Shown one piece after another: positions 1 to 10,818 of a DNA stretch of 64,000 bases. Origin of the DNA: Bicyclus anynana (lineage: Eukaryota; Arthropoda; Insecta; Lepidoptera; Nymphalidae); assembly GCF_947172395.1 (NCBI RefSeq), contig NC_069106.1, positions 6,138,001 to 6,202,000 on the forward strand, given 5' to 3'. Within the stretch, counting starts at the first letter, position 1. Every line of letters begins with the position of its first letter. Below the pieces are notes generated by a model that was not told the DNA's origin, made no database searches, and was given only the letters and a program-made list of their open reading frames with translations. The position numbers and the translations under genes were made by a program.

Positions 1-66
1 CCTTTTGTCCCGTGGGATTCGTGAAAAACTAAATTTCATGCGAACGAAATCGTAAGCGTTCGCTAG
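1..66 (+). mobile_element. Helitron-like element, 3' end (cut by window edge)
   Basis: The end has the hairpin GCGAACG...CGTTCGC followed by CTAG and a T, the expected layout of a Helitron 3' terminus (hairpin, CTRR, insertion before T). The text before it (GTGAAAAACTAAATTTC) matches other copies at 24229 and 38244. The stem differs from the usual GCGGACG/CGTCCGC by a paired G-to-A and C-to-T change, so pairing is kept. Confidence 0.75.
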
Positions 67-415
67 TATAAAATGTAAAAAACCGTCGTGTTTGGTTACC
101 AAAACAGGCTTTGATCAAACGCTGTATCATCATAGATGCTGTGTCATGAATTAACTTTGTACAGTGTAAAAGGAATTCTTTAATCCTTTGGAATTGGCCT
201 GAAAAAGATAAATTGCGCTTTCGGCTTACGAAAGATGAATTTACACGGGGATTACAACTTTTTCTGTGACATTTTGTACGGTATATGAAATAACGAAAAT
301 GCAGTATATACTAAAGCCGTACTAGCTGTGCAATAATTATCAACTAACAAATGAAAAATGAGGGTATAAATCACATGTTACATCTCATTATCTCCTTACC
401 CTTATCCCACTTAAA
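67..415. other. AT-rich stretch, nothing recognised
   Basis: No open frame of note and no repeat that I can match elsewhere in the window. Confidence 0.5.
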
Positions 416-633
416 TCTATACTAATATTATAAAGCAGAAGAGTTTGTTTGTTTATTTGATTGAACGAGCTAATCTGAGTCTACTGGTCTGTAGTGAGAA
501 CTACTGGTCCGATTTGAAAAATTCTTTTAGTGTTAGATAGCCCATTTATCGAGAAAGGCTATAGGTTATATTTTATCCTAGTATTCCTACGGGAACGAGA
601 ACCACACGGGTGAAACCGCGTGGCGTCAGCCAG
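416..633 (+). mobile_element. Helitron-like element, family H1, complete
   Basis: Starts A|TCTATACTAATATTATAAAG and ends GGCGTCAGCCAG|T. The body carries the family text GAACTACTGGTCCGATTTG and TTAGATAGCCCATTTATCGA, also present at 10137, 11485 and 17244. About 218 bp and non-coding, so non-autonomous. Confidence 0.75.
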
Positions 634-710
634 TATATAATAATTTTAATTAACTTGTTTCTAAATAAATGTCAATAAATTTGATTAGTAAGCTTGTAAC
701 ATTATAAAAA

Positions 711-932
711 CCACCGGACGCCCGCGACTTCGTCCGAGTGGAATTGAGTTTTTCACAAATCCCGGGGAACCATGGATTTTTCCGGGATGTAAAGTAGCCT
801 ATGTGTTAATCCAAAGTAAAATCTATTTCCATTCCAAATTTCAGCCAAATCGCTTCAGTAGCCGCAGCGTAAAAGAGGAACAAACATACTTACACACTTT
901 CACACAAACTTTCGTCTTTATAATATTAGTAG
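711..932 (-). mobile_element. Helitron-like element, family H3
   Basis: Reverse-strand copy beginning with the hairpin CGGACGCCCGCGACTTCGTCCG and ending near TTTATAATATTAGTA. The internal text TTAATCCAAAGTAAAATC is shared with 10819, 24229 and 38244. The terminal CTAG has decayed to CCAC. Confidence 0.65.
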
Positions 933-1074
933 AAAGTAGGATATTAGTAGGAAAAGTAAGATAGATAGTGTGTAGTCGCCTGTTTCGCGGGACACTTGAC
1001 GCATCGCTACACTACGATGTGCGCTTGTGTGTGTGTCGAGGGTAATTAGCTTATCTCTTATAGGCCGTACATAA

Positions 1075-1157
1075 TACTTTAGTATTTTAGTCGAGTACGA
1101 ACAAATTTTTGATTTACCGCCCAAAAATCGTTCGTACTCGATTAAAATACTAAAGTA
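1075..1157. repeat. Foldback hairpin with about 37-bp arms
   Basis: TACTTTAGTATTTTAGTCGA on the left is mirrored by the reverse complement of the right arm (TCGATTAAAATACTAAAGTA), with only about three mismatches over 37 bases and a loop of about 9 bases. It looks like a compact foldback MITE or a solo hairpin. Confidence 0.7.
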
Positions 1158-1572
1158 GTCCGAACTAGGCCTTACGCTCTCATAGTCACAGAAGTGGCTT
1201 ACTGTGGAGTGAAAAATGGTTAGGCATTGCGGTTCTACAGGTTATTTAGTCTTAGGTCTGTACATAGAATGAGAGCTTGCGATAAGCACCTAACTTAACT
1301 AGGCGTTTTTAATTGAGAAAGGGCACTAAAACATATGAAAAGCCCTTAAAAATATAGTACGATCTATGTAAAAGAAATTAACCTTGTACACCCTAACCGG
1401 TCCTTCAGACCTTGATAGACGCCAACGCGTCTGGAAAGGGGAGGAAGCAGGCCGCATTTAACAAATTTTATGGCTTTTATGATCTTGAACTGTTACTAAC
1501 TACAGGAAGTAATTCATAAATGACTTATGATAAGGTTCTATCATTAATTGCATTTATTTAACCGAAAGAAAG
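1158..1572. other. Unclassified stretch
   Basis: No coding signal. A weak CTCTCAT / ATGAGAG inverted pair lies at about 1179 and 1269. Nothing else is recognised. Confidence 0.4.
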
Positions 1573-1664
1573 GAGAGCCGTGATAACCTAGTGGATATGA
1601 CCTCTGCCTCCGATTCCGGAAGGTGCAGGTTCGAATCCGGTCCGGGGCATGTACCTCCAACTTT
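1573..1664 (+). mobile_element. SINE-2 head fragment (tRNA-like)
   Basis: The head GAGAGCCGTGATAACCTAGT with a box-B-like GGTTCGAATCC is the Pol III promoter part of a SINE family found whole at 51002. The copy stops after CTCCAACTTT. The clover-leaf is not intact, so this is not a functional tRNA gene. Confidence 0.75.
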
Positions 1665-2993
1665 GCGATGGCGATGGTCAAGGTCAAACGTAGCCTATTG
1701 TGTTACTCAAAAAACTTCTATCTTCTATCTTCTAGTAACGATCCTATTGATAACGGTTCATTCCAGAAATTAGCCCAGACTAAGTGACAAAAAGTTTTAA
1801 AAAGTGTTTGTCTAAGTTTTGTGTTAAACACTACAGTGAAACTGTGTTTTTTCAAGTGTTTAACAAGTGTTTTTTCTCAATAACTGACAGGTCTATAAGT
1901 GGTGACATGAATTTCTTGAAAAAAAAATACCACTATATTGTTTTAATGGTATCAAACCTTAACCCATACCCAGCTTTCAAATAACCTAACGAAATGAGGC
2001 AGTTCCCATAAACAATTACCAAAGAAAATGCGCAGATTTTCCGCAAACAATAAAAACGAAACGGGTGACTTATAAGGATTTGGTCGATCCCGGAAATCCC
2101 AAACTTGGCAAAATTACGCCTACCCAAGCCAAGTAATTCATCGTGACCGACATTGTCCCGTGTCTGAGACATATTGGCGTCTGCCAAGGCTGTCCTTGAT
2201 CAGGAGAGATGGAGGTTATAACTCTCGTTTGTCTCCGCTACTCGGTTATAAAATTGGGTAGTTGACTGCTTTGAATATATTTATTTTTATGATGCTTTTG
2301 TGAAAATTAATAAACTAATTATTAACATAACAAAAATAATTAAAACAAATGAAAATTCATAGTTTTTTTTTTATTTTTTGTTTTAGATACAAGTTGAGAG
2401 GAGGGGAGTTTACAAAAAATTGTTACAGACCAGATTTTTTTTACTGTTGCTTAAGTAATAGTTACACAACTTAACAGCCACAATGTCCTACAAATTGCGT
2501 GGTACATTATCTCGTTCCGATGCTCAGAATTTTTTATTTTCTGGTAACCCAGTTAGGTACCAGAATCAAGAATTTTCGAAATTGTGCGTCTCATCAAGAT
2601 AAAGCTACTTACGGAAAATTAACTTCATAGCTTAATCGATTCTAAAAATGCTCCACGGATGCTGGGCTAACCCCCGTCCAGCGCTACAAAAATGTACCAA
2701 TATTGTTACACGCACAGCACATAGATTTATTGGGAAGGAGTAGAAATAACACACCCTCACACAGACATACACACATAAACTTTCGCATTTGTAAAGAAAC
2801 AAGTAAACTCACATTTGCTTAAAATTAACGAATTAATACTATAACAATTTAAACAATTAACATAACAAGCGCTATTTTTATTTAGAATGTTCTGCAGAGA
2901 AACATTCTACAAAGTAAAATCGCTCCAGAAACATTTCGATCGGAAAGTAAACATTCACATCGCCTCTTCAAATAGTTCATACGTTCTGTAGAT
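1665..2993. other. No gene seen
   Basis: Only short chance frames. A scrap at 2765-2795 (CACATAAACTTTCGCATTT) resembles a Helitron 5' end. The rest is not matched within the window. Confidence 0.4.
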
Positions 2994-3645
2994 CATAGGT
3001 TCTCAACTTTATTTTGCTCAGCGCCCCCTTCAAAATCAAAATTAATTTGTGTTTATTCCTAATAGGCTTAACTGTGATTTTAAAACGTCAAGTTTGGATA
3101 TTTGTAGAGACTTTACTAGTAGTACTTCAGGGTTACTGATTTCTTATGCTTTAAATGAAATTCTATTAAAAATATTCATATACCTTACAATTTTGTGTGG
3201 ATCTAAATTTATTTAAATGTAAATCTTTAGGTAAATCTTCATCTGATTTATTGACACGTAATGAAATTATTTAGGTTGTATAATATTATAGATTTTAATC
3301 CAAACCACATAGGAGTATCGTGGTGTGTCTAAGTTCCATATCCTTACTCCTAGAGCGAAGAAGGCCTGACCTACAATGGTCCGTTAAAATGAGCTTCTAA
3401 TAATAAGTTCATCATGATTATATAATGATTTATTTATTTTGCTATTATCTGCTTAAAGTCGACGAACCCATGCGACAACGTCACCCAGGTCCGACAAAAT
3501 ACTCTCTACGTACGTTTCACCCCGAAACCGAAGCATCCTCAGGAGATGTTGACTCTACAACGTTCAATTGCAATTGAAAACTTTGCACGTTGTAGAGTCG
3601 ACTTTTCGCGGATGATAGCTTTAGCGCGCACTTTGAGAACCTATG
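2994..3645. mobile_element. Possible hAT-like TIR element
   Basis: Termini CATAGGTTCTCAA (left) and its exact reverse complement (right, 3633-3645) resemble the CAGGGTTCTCAA-type ends of hAT elements, and GCGCCCCC follows the left end. No 8-bp target duplication is visible. A second hairpin inside (3547-3602, GACTCTACAACGT arms) suggests a composite. No transposase frame. Confidence 0.4.
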
Positions 3646-4250
3646 TATTGGAGCAATATTCAAAAACGTGTGCATAATTACACTTGACCCCGGCAAAATG
3701 AACCGGCGTCGATCCGTCTACAAGCCCTGAACTCGTGTAGACGTGAAAGTTTTGGCAAGCGTTCGTGAAAATTTTTATTTGGCGAGCATTTGGAACGATT
3801 TTCTGTTTATACGACGTCAAAATATGAAGGTCTTATAAATAAGGTGAACTCCTTTTATTTATTTTTATTCTTTACTGGCTGTCTCGACAGACCTTGACTA
3901 TTTTTGCCTTGCTTAAATGAAATATGAGGAACTTTTAGATGTTATGTATAACAAAATCAAACTACATCTTAATGTAAATGACAATCAAAACCTCGTATCT
4001 TTGTCAAGTTTTCTTTTATTATACTAACTTATGTACGAAAACCCGTTCAGTATTTTTCGAGGTAATTGCAAACAGTCAAATAGGCAGACATGGCGGGGAA
4101 CATTGTTTTATAATATCTATAGTTCTATTTTAGCCCTAACTTGGCCAAAAATATAATTTTATGTACTTAAACTTAGCAATTTCTTATACTTTCAGTTATA
4201 AAAATGCCCTGAATGGCTTTGAAAATGTTTCCTCGTATTTTAATAAGTAA
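3646..4250. other. Unclassified AT-rich stretch
   Basis: No coding signal or repeat match within the window. Confidence 0.4.
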
Positions 4251-4444
4251 CTAGCAGACGCGGCACGTATTCACCTGCATAGTGCCCGTTCCCGCAGAAA
4301 TATTGGGATAAAATATAGCCTACTACATTCGGGAACAGTCTAGCTTCCCAAAAATGAAAGAATTTTTCAAATCGGTTCTATAATTTCGGAGCCATACATA
4401 CAAACAAACAATCAAATCTTTCCTCTTTATAATATTAGCATAGA
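4251..4444 (-). mobile_element. Helitron-like element, diverged
   Basis: Begins CTAGCAGACGCGGCACG and ends TTATAATATTAGCATAGA|T, i.e. TC...CTAG when read on the minus strand. The internal AAATCGGTTCTATAATTTCG is the usual family text. Non-coding. Confidence 0.65.
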
Positions 4445-4754
4445 TAAAAACAACGTGAGAATGGCAGACAAACGGAATGAATTATTTATCTACAGCGCTC
4501 TAACAATCAGTATCAGAATAGATAAGTAAAATCACGCTTTCGTATCTGGGTCACTCCACCTTCACCCTCTATAAATACTTACATTGCTAGCCTTGCAAAG
4601 AGGTTTAATTCATTAGAGTAGCATCGGTCTATCTGCCAAATCGGAAAGATCAAGGCTAACGGGCCACAATCACAGTGAAAGAGGTAAAATCATGGATTTA
4701 TATTTAACCTTTACCTACTTTTATACCTATACCTTTTTTATATTAATACTTAAT

Positions 4755-5163
4755 TGATAGACCATGACTTGGTCGCTAACTATGGGCCTCATAAGAAGGT
4801 TCAGAGTCACACAGCGGATGGAACGAGCTATGCTTGGAGTTTCTCTGCGTGATCGAATCAGAAATGAGGAGATCAATCAAAAGAAGAATCAAAGTCACCG
4901 ACATAGCTCAACGAGTTGCGAAGCTGAAGTGGCAATGGGCGGGGCACATAGTTCGAAGAGCCGATGGAGGTTGGGGACCCAAAGAGCTGGAATGACAACC
5001 CCGCATTAGTAAGCGCAGTGTTGGTCGACCCCCCACCAGGTGTACTGACGAAATCAAGCGAGTCGCAAGGATTCGCTGGATGCAAGTGGCTCAGTATCGG
5101 GATGTTTGGAAGTCCCTATAAAAGGCCCATGTCCTGCATGGATGTCCATCGTCTGATATGATG
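4755..5163 (+). mobile_element. RTE-type retrotransposon, 3' fragment
   Basis: Reading frames broken by indels still give TWSLTMGLIRRFRVTQ, MERAMLGVSLRDRIRNEEI and later GFAGCKWLSIGMFGSPYKRP-type text in shifted frames. This is the C-terminal domain of an RTE-clade endonuclease/reverse transcriptase. It ends in GATATGATGATGG, the short ATG tail seen at 59467. Endonuclease and catalytic RT are absent: 5'-truncated and dead. Confidence 0.75.
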
Positions 5164-5391
5164 ATGGACCAAGTAGATGGCTGACCATAATAGTAGGTGG
5201 TGTTTACTTACGAAAACATTAGGGCATGGATGCCGATGTTATTGCTTTTAGGAAGTATTTATTCCTTGCATGTCCTAGTATTGCTCATAGATGGTTTTTT
5301 ACTCACCATGAGGTGGACCTGCTGCTAGGACCATCAAAACCCCATTTCTGAGTAATAAATGATTAGACTCATCCCTTTTAACAACATATCA

Positions 5392-5427
5392 AAGCCTTGC
5401 TCATCGCCGGAGGGTTGAGCAAGGCTT
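5392..5427. repeat. Perfect 12-bp-arm hairpin
   Basis: AAGCCTTGCTCA and TGAGCAAGGCTT flank a 12-base loop (TCGCCGGAGGGT). It sits at the left edge of the LINE relic that follows. Confidence 0.7.
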
Positions 5428-5745
5428 CAACAATTTGAGCTCGTACCACCGTCAGCATTTTACCATCGTACGGTATTTTTCCATCTCTATGTCATTGACA
5501 TTCCTAGAACTCGTACGAAACGATTTACTTCTTCGTTTCTTACACGCATGGCTAGGGTATGGAAGTCTCTCCCGAAGTCTGTGTTTCCTAGTTCTTACAA
5601 CCTGGGCATCTTTAAGAAGAGATTGAATAGGCATCTTCTAGGCAGCGTGACGGTGTCTACGCGTTCTCTATAACTATAAAAAAGGCTGTGGATCCTTCTA
5701 CTCCGTGCCTTCTTCTGCATTCTGTCCTATTATAGAAAATTCTGT
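5428..5745 (+). mobile_element. LINE relic: RT C-terminus and 3' UTR
   Basis: Frame 5491-5673 reads VIDIPRTRTKRFTSSF, then RVWKSLPKSVFPSSYNL, then FKKRLNRHLLG. This is the conserved tail of the reverse-transcriptase protein in CR1/Jockey-like insect LINEs. The rest of the RT is missing, so this is a typical 5'-truncated copy. The same C-terminal type recurs at 23030 and 54210. No function expected. Confidence 0.75.
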
Positions 5746-5957
5746 ATGAACCACATCACTCGCGCAATAAAAACAAATCAACATTTGTTAACGTTGCGGT
5801 TCAACAAAATTAATTTCCCTCTGAAACGCTACGCTCCAATACATTTTAATTGATTCCACCCTCGTTGAGTACGTTGACGTGAAAGCCTTTCAAATTGTAG
5901 ACATTTGCGTGTATTGTTGTCTGATGCAAGTTAACGTCTATTTTGAGACATAAAGCC

Positions 5958-6270
5958 ATCGATATAAATCGTTAGATGGGCCCCTTCATAATAAACGCAT
6001 AATTTTTTGTCGTAACCCAAAAACGCACGCACATCTTATCTTAGTACGTAACAAGCGCATGCTGTGAGTGGACGTGGTCTTAAAATATATTTACCTTTTT
6101 TTTTATTTTAATTTCTTAATTATGCCTTAGTGTTCATTTTGGAAGTGCAAAAACACAAGCCACAACATGAATAAATAGAAATGTGTTACGAGTGATGACG
6201 TACTCAATGTGCGAAACCAATGACAATTCCTCAACCCTTTGAGGCCCATCTAACGATCTACGATCGATGT
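5958..6270. mobile_element. hAT-like MITE with 8-bp TSD
   Basis: The 8-bp direct repeat ATAAAGCC flanks the element (5950-5957 and 6271-6278). Termini are imperfect inverted repeats: ATCGAT then ATCGTTAGATGGGCC on the left, GGCCCATCTAACGAT then ATCGATGT on the right. 313 bp, no ORF. An 8-bp duplication fits hAT (also P and others). Confidence 0.75.
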
Positions 6271-6597
6271 ATAAAGCCTTGTTTTGTTATGCGGTCATTA
6301 TTACGAATTATCGAACATGAGGCCTTAGGCATTATAAGATTAGATTGATTATGATATTAGCACAGCATTTTTGGATCATGCAGCAAAATGCTGAGCTGAT
6401 TTTTGAATCATGTTTGGCACAACTTTGAAAAAGGTTGAAAACATGACAGTGTGGTGTTTGATGCTTTTACTACTTAAGTTTGGTCTTTTTTTCTTTCTTT
6501 CTTTTCTTTTCCATGATTGTGGCACGTCGATTCTCTTTCTACAAATGCCAACGCTTCGCAACGTATTTTGGTTCAAATGGTGTGATATTATATGTTG

Positions 6598-6727
6598 TGA
6601 TAAATCGCTACTTAGCGATAAGGCCGCCTTTTGTATGCTGATCTCTTCCTAATTTGTTTTTTATTTCACTTGTTTTTGTCTTTGTGGTGTGCAAATAAAG
6701 TATATTTATTTATTTATTTATTTATTA
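6598..6727 (+). mobile_element. LINE 3' tail with conserved hairpin
   Basis: Contains ATCGCTACTTAGCGAT (6604-6619: stem ATCGCT/AGCGAT), then GGCCGCCTTTTGTAT, then GTGCAAATAAAGTA and a (TTTA)n tail. It matches 8650, 40688 and 53629, the last lying downstream of a LINE RT C-terminus. Confidence 0.7.
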
Positions 6728-6812
6728 TGGAACCTTGGAAGAGAACATGGTTTACTTTTCTATATTTAATAATGATAAAAAGGAAAATTTAGTGATTTTG
6801 TATGTATGGTAT

Positions 6813-6945
6813 TGCATTCTCTGGATCTACCGAACCGATTTCGAAAATTCTTTTACTAATAGAAACCACGTTATTAATGAGTGTCATAAGTTTTATCCCC
6901 GTATTCCCACGGTAATGGGAATGGCTATGCGGGTGAATGTATTAG
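6813..6945 (+). mobile_element. Helitron-like fragment, family H2
   Basis: CTGGATCTACCGAACCGATT through GTATTCCCACGG to GCGGGTGAATG matches the body at 40580. The 3' CTAG end is lost. Confidence 0.55.
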
Positions 6946-7148
6946 GAAAATATTTTTAGTGGAGGAGGCGTGTGACATCGAAACCCGTTTATGAAAGACC
7001 GCTGCTTAGCAACCACTCACAGATAGATTATTAAATTAAATAAATGAATGTTTTTGGTGTCCTGATGCTCATCGTTCTTTATAATAGTTAATTTCTTAAT
7101 AAAAAGCTGATAAGACATTTTTAAACAACACAGCTGTTTTATTTATAT

Positions 7149-7434
7149 CGTCGTTATCAACCCATATTCAACTCCTTGCTGAGCTCGAGTCTCCTCTTAG
7201 AATGAGAGGGGTTAGGCCAATAGTCCACCACGTGGGTCCAAAGCGGATCGGCAGACTTCACACACGCAGAGAATTTAGAAAATTCGTTGGTATGCAGGGT
7301 TGAGACACGTGATATTTAATTTCTTAAAATGCACACAACTGAAAAGTTGGAGGTGCATGCGCCGGGCCGGATTCGAACCCACACCCTCCGGAGTCGGAGT
7401 CAGAGCTCATATCCACTGGGCTATCACGGCTCTC
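7149..7434 (-). mobile_element. SINE-2, near full length
   Basis: On the minus strand: tRNA-like head with box-B-like GGTTCGAATCC, then CACCTCCAACTTTTCAGTTG, CACGTGTCTC, AATTCTCTGCGTGTGTG-type text, CCTAACCCCTCTCATTCT and the GAATATGGGTTGATAACGA end. The family can be compared at 51002 and 58429. Confidence 0.8.
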
Positions 7435-8072
7435 TTTATATAGATTATTTTATTTATATAGACCAATAATATACCAGTTAGAACTTTTTATGACAAAAAT
7501 TAACATTTTAATATAAGTTACAATTCAACTTCTAAGGTATTAAGTAAGGCGAAGCCGCGAACAAAAGTTTTAAGTTAATAATTCTTCGGAAGACAATCTA
7601 AAAATGAAGCAGTAACTCTCAGGATCAGCGCTGAGAATTTACATTCATTTCTGACATTCTCATTCAAGTTTTACTAATTAAAGATAAATTACCATATTTT
7701 TTGACCAAAATATATTTGGAAATTGTTTAAGTTTGTCTTCTTTTGGAAGTTTGGCTTTGGCAAAGGTGTAAAGGAAATGTTTGACGACAAGAAATTTGTT
7801 TATAGGAAAACTTTTAAATTAATTAAATTATAAGATTAGCATTGTTACAAAGGCGGCCTTACGGACCGGCATTGGCCAAAATCAGCTCCTTAAAATAAAG
7901 ATTAAAAAAATAAATAAAGCAATTGACTATTGACCTAAGATTGCGAGGTAGCCAAAGATTTCCTACTATGATATATGTTACGTGCCTACAAAATCACCAC
8001 AAAAAGTGATCCGAAATTAGCTACTCCATTGAGCACACACATGTACAATCACATTTTTCGACTTTTTCTGTC
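7435..8072. other. AT-rich stretch, nothing recognised
   Basis: No ORF or repeat match. ACAAAGGCGGCCTTACGG near 7848 weakly recalls the LINE-tail text GGCGGCCTTATCGC. Confidence 0.4.
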
Positions 8073-8322
8073 TTTTTTTTTTTTATTCTTTACAAGTTTG
8101 ACTACAATCTCACCTGATGTTAAGTAATGATGCAGTCTAAGATGGAAGCGGGCTACTTGTTAGGAGGAGGATGAAAATCCACACCCTAACTAACCACGGC
8201 CGAAGCCTCCCACCAGCCAGACCTGGAAATATTAAGAAAATCTCAGTCTGCCCAGCCGGGGATCGAACCTAGGACCTCCGTCTTGTATCCACCGCGCATA
8301 CCACTGCGTCACGGAGGCTGTC
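8073..8322 (-). mobile_element. SINE-1, internally deleted
   Basis: Oligo-T (the minus-strand A tail) at the left; head GACAGCCTCCGTGACGCAGT with box-B GGTTCGATCCC at the right. The middle block (TTCCGGTACGATGTC...) is missing. Confidence 0.85.
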
Positions 8323-8365
8323 TGTCTGTCCGTGATTTTCGTGGCCAGGCATCATGCTGAAACTA

Positions 8366-8417
8366 CTTGAAAGTTTACATTGATATCCACGCGAACGAAG
8401 TCGCAGGCGTCCGCTAG
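8366..8417 (+). mobile_element. Helitron 3' end fragment
   Basis: GAAAGTTTACATTGATATCC then GCGAACGAAGTCGCAGGCGT CCGCTAG|T. One stem base is changed without compensation. Confidence 0.6.
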
Positions 8418-8649
8418 TTTTTTAATAAATATCTCTCGAATATACAGTACCAAGTGGAGCGGATTGCGATAAGAGTAGCAGAAAACATTTTTTAAGCCAA
8501 TCAACCCTCATTCATTGCTATTTTTAACGGTAGAGGTTTATCGATTCCGATTGTTAGGGTTGCCACTCACTTGTCAAACGACCAGCAATAAACATGGTCG
8601 TGTGACATTGTTCTAATCGTGATGAGTATATTTAACTTGTATATAGATA

Positions 8650-8945
8650 TATATACTTTATTTGCACACCACAAAGACAAATACAAGTGAAATAAAAACA
8701 AATTAGGAAAAGATCAGCATACAAAAGGCGGCCTTATCGCTAAGTAGCGATTTCTTCCAGGCAACCTTCGGTTTCGGAAAACTTAAGAACATCAGCAGGT
8801 GGCGTAAAATAAAAATAACCATAGTATTAGTAATACACATACATACAAATAATTTACATCCTAATACATAAACAATATTACAAAAATACCTACAATAATA
8901 AATACAATATATCGGGGCATCGACTATATTCTACTTCTGATATCG
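8650..8945 (-). mobile_element. LINE 3' tail with conserved hairpin
   Basis: Minus-strand copy: ACTTTATTTGCACACCACAA, then GGCGGCCTTATCGC with hairpin ATCGCTAAGTAGCGAT (8736-8751), then CTTCCAGGCAACCTT and an A/C-rich UTR. Its closest relative in the window is 40688-40994. Confidence 0.7.
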
Positions 8946-8974
8946 GAGAAGCCGTAGCCTCAGAGCAGGTTCTA

Positions 8975-9570
8975 AGTTTTGTGTGTCAAGGATGGCAGAT
9001 ACACAAAGTAACACTATCAATCACCACCGAATCGATCATTTAACTTACAACTACAGGTCTACCCTCTAATTACACTTGATCAACTATAGCGCTGATACTA
9101 TCAGATATAAACCAGGGTTATCTATGATATAATGATGAGATGAGCAAGGAGTCAGCCACCAGCTGATGTCAGACTTGTAACTGATCCAGTTGGGTCGTAG
9201 GGCCCTTTTACAGATATCTAATACTCCCCCATTCTCAGCTGGTGTTGGCTCCCAGCTAATTAAATAACAACGCAATGGCCTTACTTCTATTAACTCACCC
9301 ATTGAAGTTCGGAAACACTATCACTGTATGGATAACTGACTCACCGAATTTCTTCACTCGCCGCTAAACTGACCAGATCCAGCTAAAGCGTTCAACTAGA
9401 AATCTCCCGCGAGCTCTCTCAGAGATCGTCAACTGACAGATGTCCACAGACAAACAACTGACAGATAAACGACACGCACTCCTTGATGCTTCCAACAGAT
9501 ATCGTCTAATTAGTTACTCTATTTAATGTAAGATGGCGCTACTATCTATTCCTCCGACAAGTACATATCA
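8975..9570 (-). promoter_or_regulatory. Possible promoter-bearing element (LTR-like)
   Basis: Read on the minus strand it starts TGTCGGAGGAATAGATAG, followed by TAGCGCCATCTTACATTAAA, two TCAGTTG initiator-like motifs (about 9427 and 9450) and a donor-like AATGGGTGAGTTAA near 9295. More GC-rich than its flanks. It could be a solo or truncated LTR or a first exon; no second end, TSD or coding frame proves either. Confidence 0.25.
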
Positions 9571-9684
9571 AAATATACTAATAAATACATTATATTGAAG
9601 AGAAATAATAGATATAGATGCTCGGAAGTATTTTCCATAACTTCAAGGTAATATCGAGATCACATAAAGGAACCGAACTGTTTT

Positions 9685-9789
9685 TGTAGAAACCGAAAGG
9701 GAAACCGCTTCCATCTTAGATTGCATCATCACTTACCATCAGACGAGGTTGTATTCAAGGGCTAACTTGTAGAGAATAGAAAAAAAAAG
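9685..9789 (+). mobile_element. SINE-1 3' fragment
   Basis: GTAGAAACCGAAAGGGAAAC through CCATCTTAGATTGCATCATC to CTAACTTGTAGAGAAT and an A tail. 5'-truncated. Confidence 0.8.
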
Positions 9790-10136
9790 CGAGACTTTCC
9801 TAATGTAACGCGGAGTTAACAAGTGAGTGACAACCTTATCCATGGCACGGTATATTAATAAAGTTCCTCGAATTTTATTTACGATCTTATTGTATAAGAC
9901 TTAAGGCATATTTTGCAATACAAACATGCAACCCTCACTGAGGATATGCAATTGTCTATTAATTTTTTTGCCTGTCAAGCATAACAAGGCTTTGGAAAGG
10001 AAATAAATTATGATACATTTTAAAAATTGAAGACTGCATGAAACTGTATTTAAATTAGGTTATTTTTAGATACACTATGTTTTTAGAGTTATTTAAAACC
10101 GCAGTTTCACCCGTATAGTTCCTGTTCCAGTGAAAA
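9790..10136. other. AT-rich stretch, nothing recognised
   Basis: No coding signal. CCGCAGTTTCACCCGTAT (10100-10117) may be Helitron debris. Confidence 0.4.
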
Positions 10137-10333
10137 TCTATAGTAATATTATAAAGCTAAAGAATTTGTTTGTTTGTCTGTTTGAACGTGCTAATCTCAG
10201 GAACTACTGGTCCGATTAAAAAAAAAATAGTGTTAGATAGCCCATTTATCGAGGAAGGCTATAGGCTATATTTAATCTCCGTAATCCTACGGGAACGTGA
10301 ACCACACGAGTGAAACCGCGCGGCATCTACTAG
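10137..10333 (+). mobile_element. Helitron-like element, family H1, complete
   Basis: A|TCTATAGTAATATTATAAAG at the 5' end and CGCGCGGCATCTACTAG|T at the 3' end. Body text ACTACTGGTCCGATT and CCCATTTATCGAGGAAGG. 197 bp, non-coding. Confidence 0.75.
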
Positions 10334-10531
10334 TACGGAGATAAAATATAGCCTATGAGACTCACATATAACGTAGATTTCTAGTAGTAAGTTAAAATAC
10401 GTTCCGTAGATCACTAACTTAAAAGTACAAGACCACAAAATTTACCTATTTATAATATTAGTCTAGATCGTAGTTATAGCCGTATCAGCCGTATCAATGA
10501 CATGGGGCCCCCAGCCTACAGGGGCCTCTTA

Positions 10532-10706
10532 TGTCATCATCATCATCATCATGCCAGCCGATGCACGTCCACTACTAAACAAACATCACGATACTGAGCC
10601 GCCTGCATCCAGCGAATCCCTGCGACTCGCTTGATGTCGTCAGTCCACCTGGTGTGGGGTCGACTAACACTGCGCTTTTTGCGGGGTGCGGGGCCCCCAT
10701 TCCAAT
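10532..10706 (-). mobile_element. RTE 3' fragment with TCA tail
   Basis: (TCA)n at the left is the minus-strand (TGA)n tail. It is followed by GCCAGCCGATGCACGTCCAC, ATCCAGCGAATCCCTGCGAC and CTTGATGTCGTCAGTCCACC, the reverse complement of the RTE C-terminal coding end seen at 59700-59815. Confidence 0.8.
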
Positions 10707-10789
10707 GGCCAGCATAGTGGATTAAGGCCTAACCAACATTCTGAGAGAAGACTCGTGCTCAATACTTAGTCGAAAATGGGTCTATACCC
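10707..10789 (+). mobile_element. SINE-2 3' scrap
   Basis: GGCCAGCATAGTGGATTAAG, GAGAGAAGACTCGTGCTCAA and AATGGGTCTATACC match the last part of SINE-2. It abuts the RTE fragment directly. Confidence 0.6.
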
Positions 10790-10818
10790 AATATTGCTAA
10801 TTAAAAAAATATAAATTA

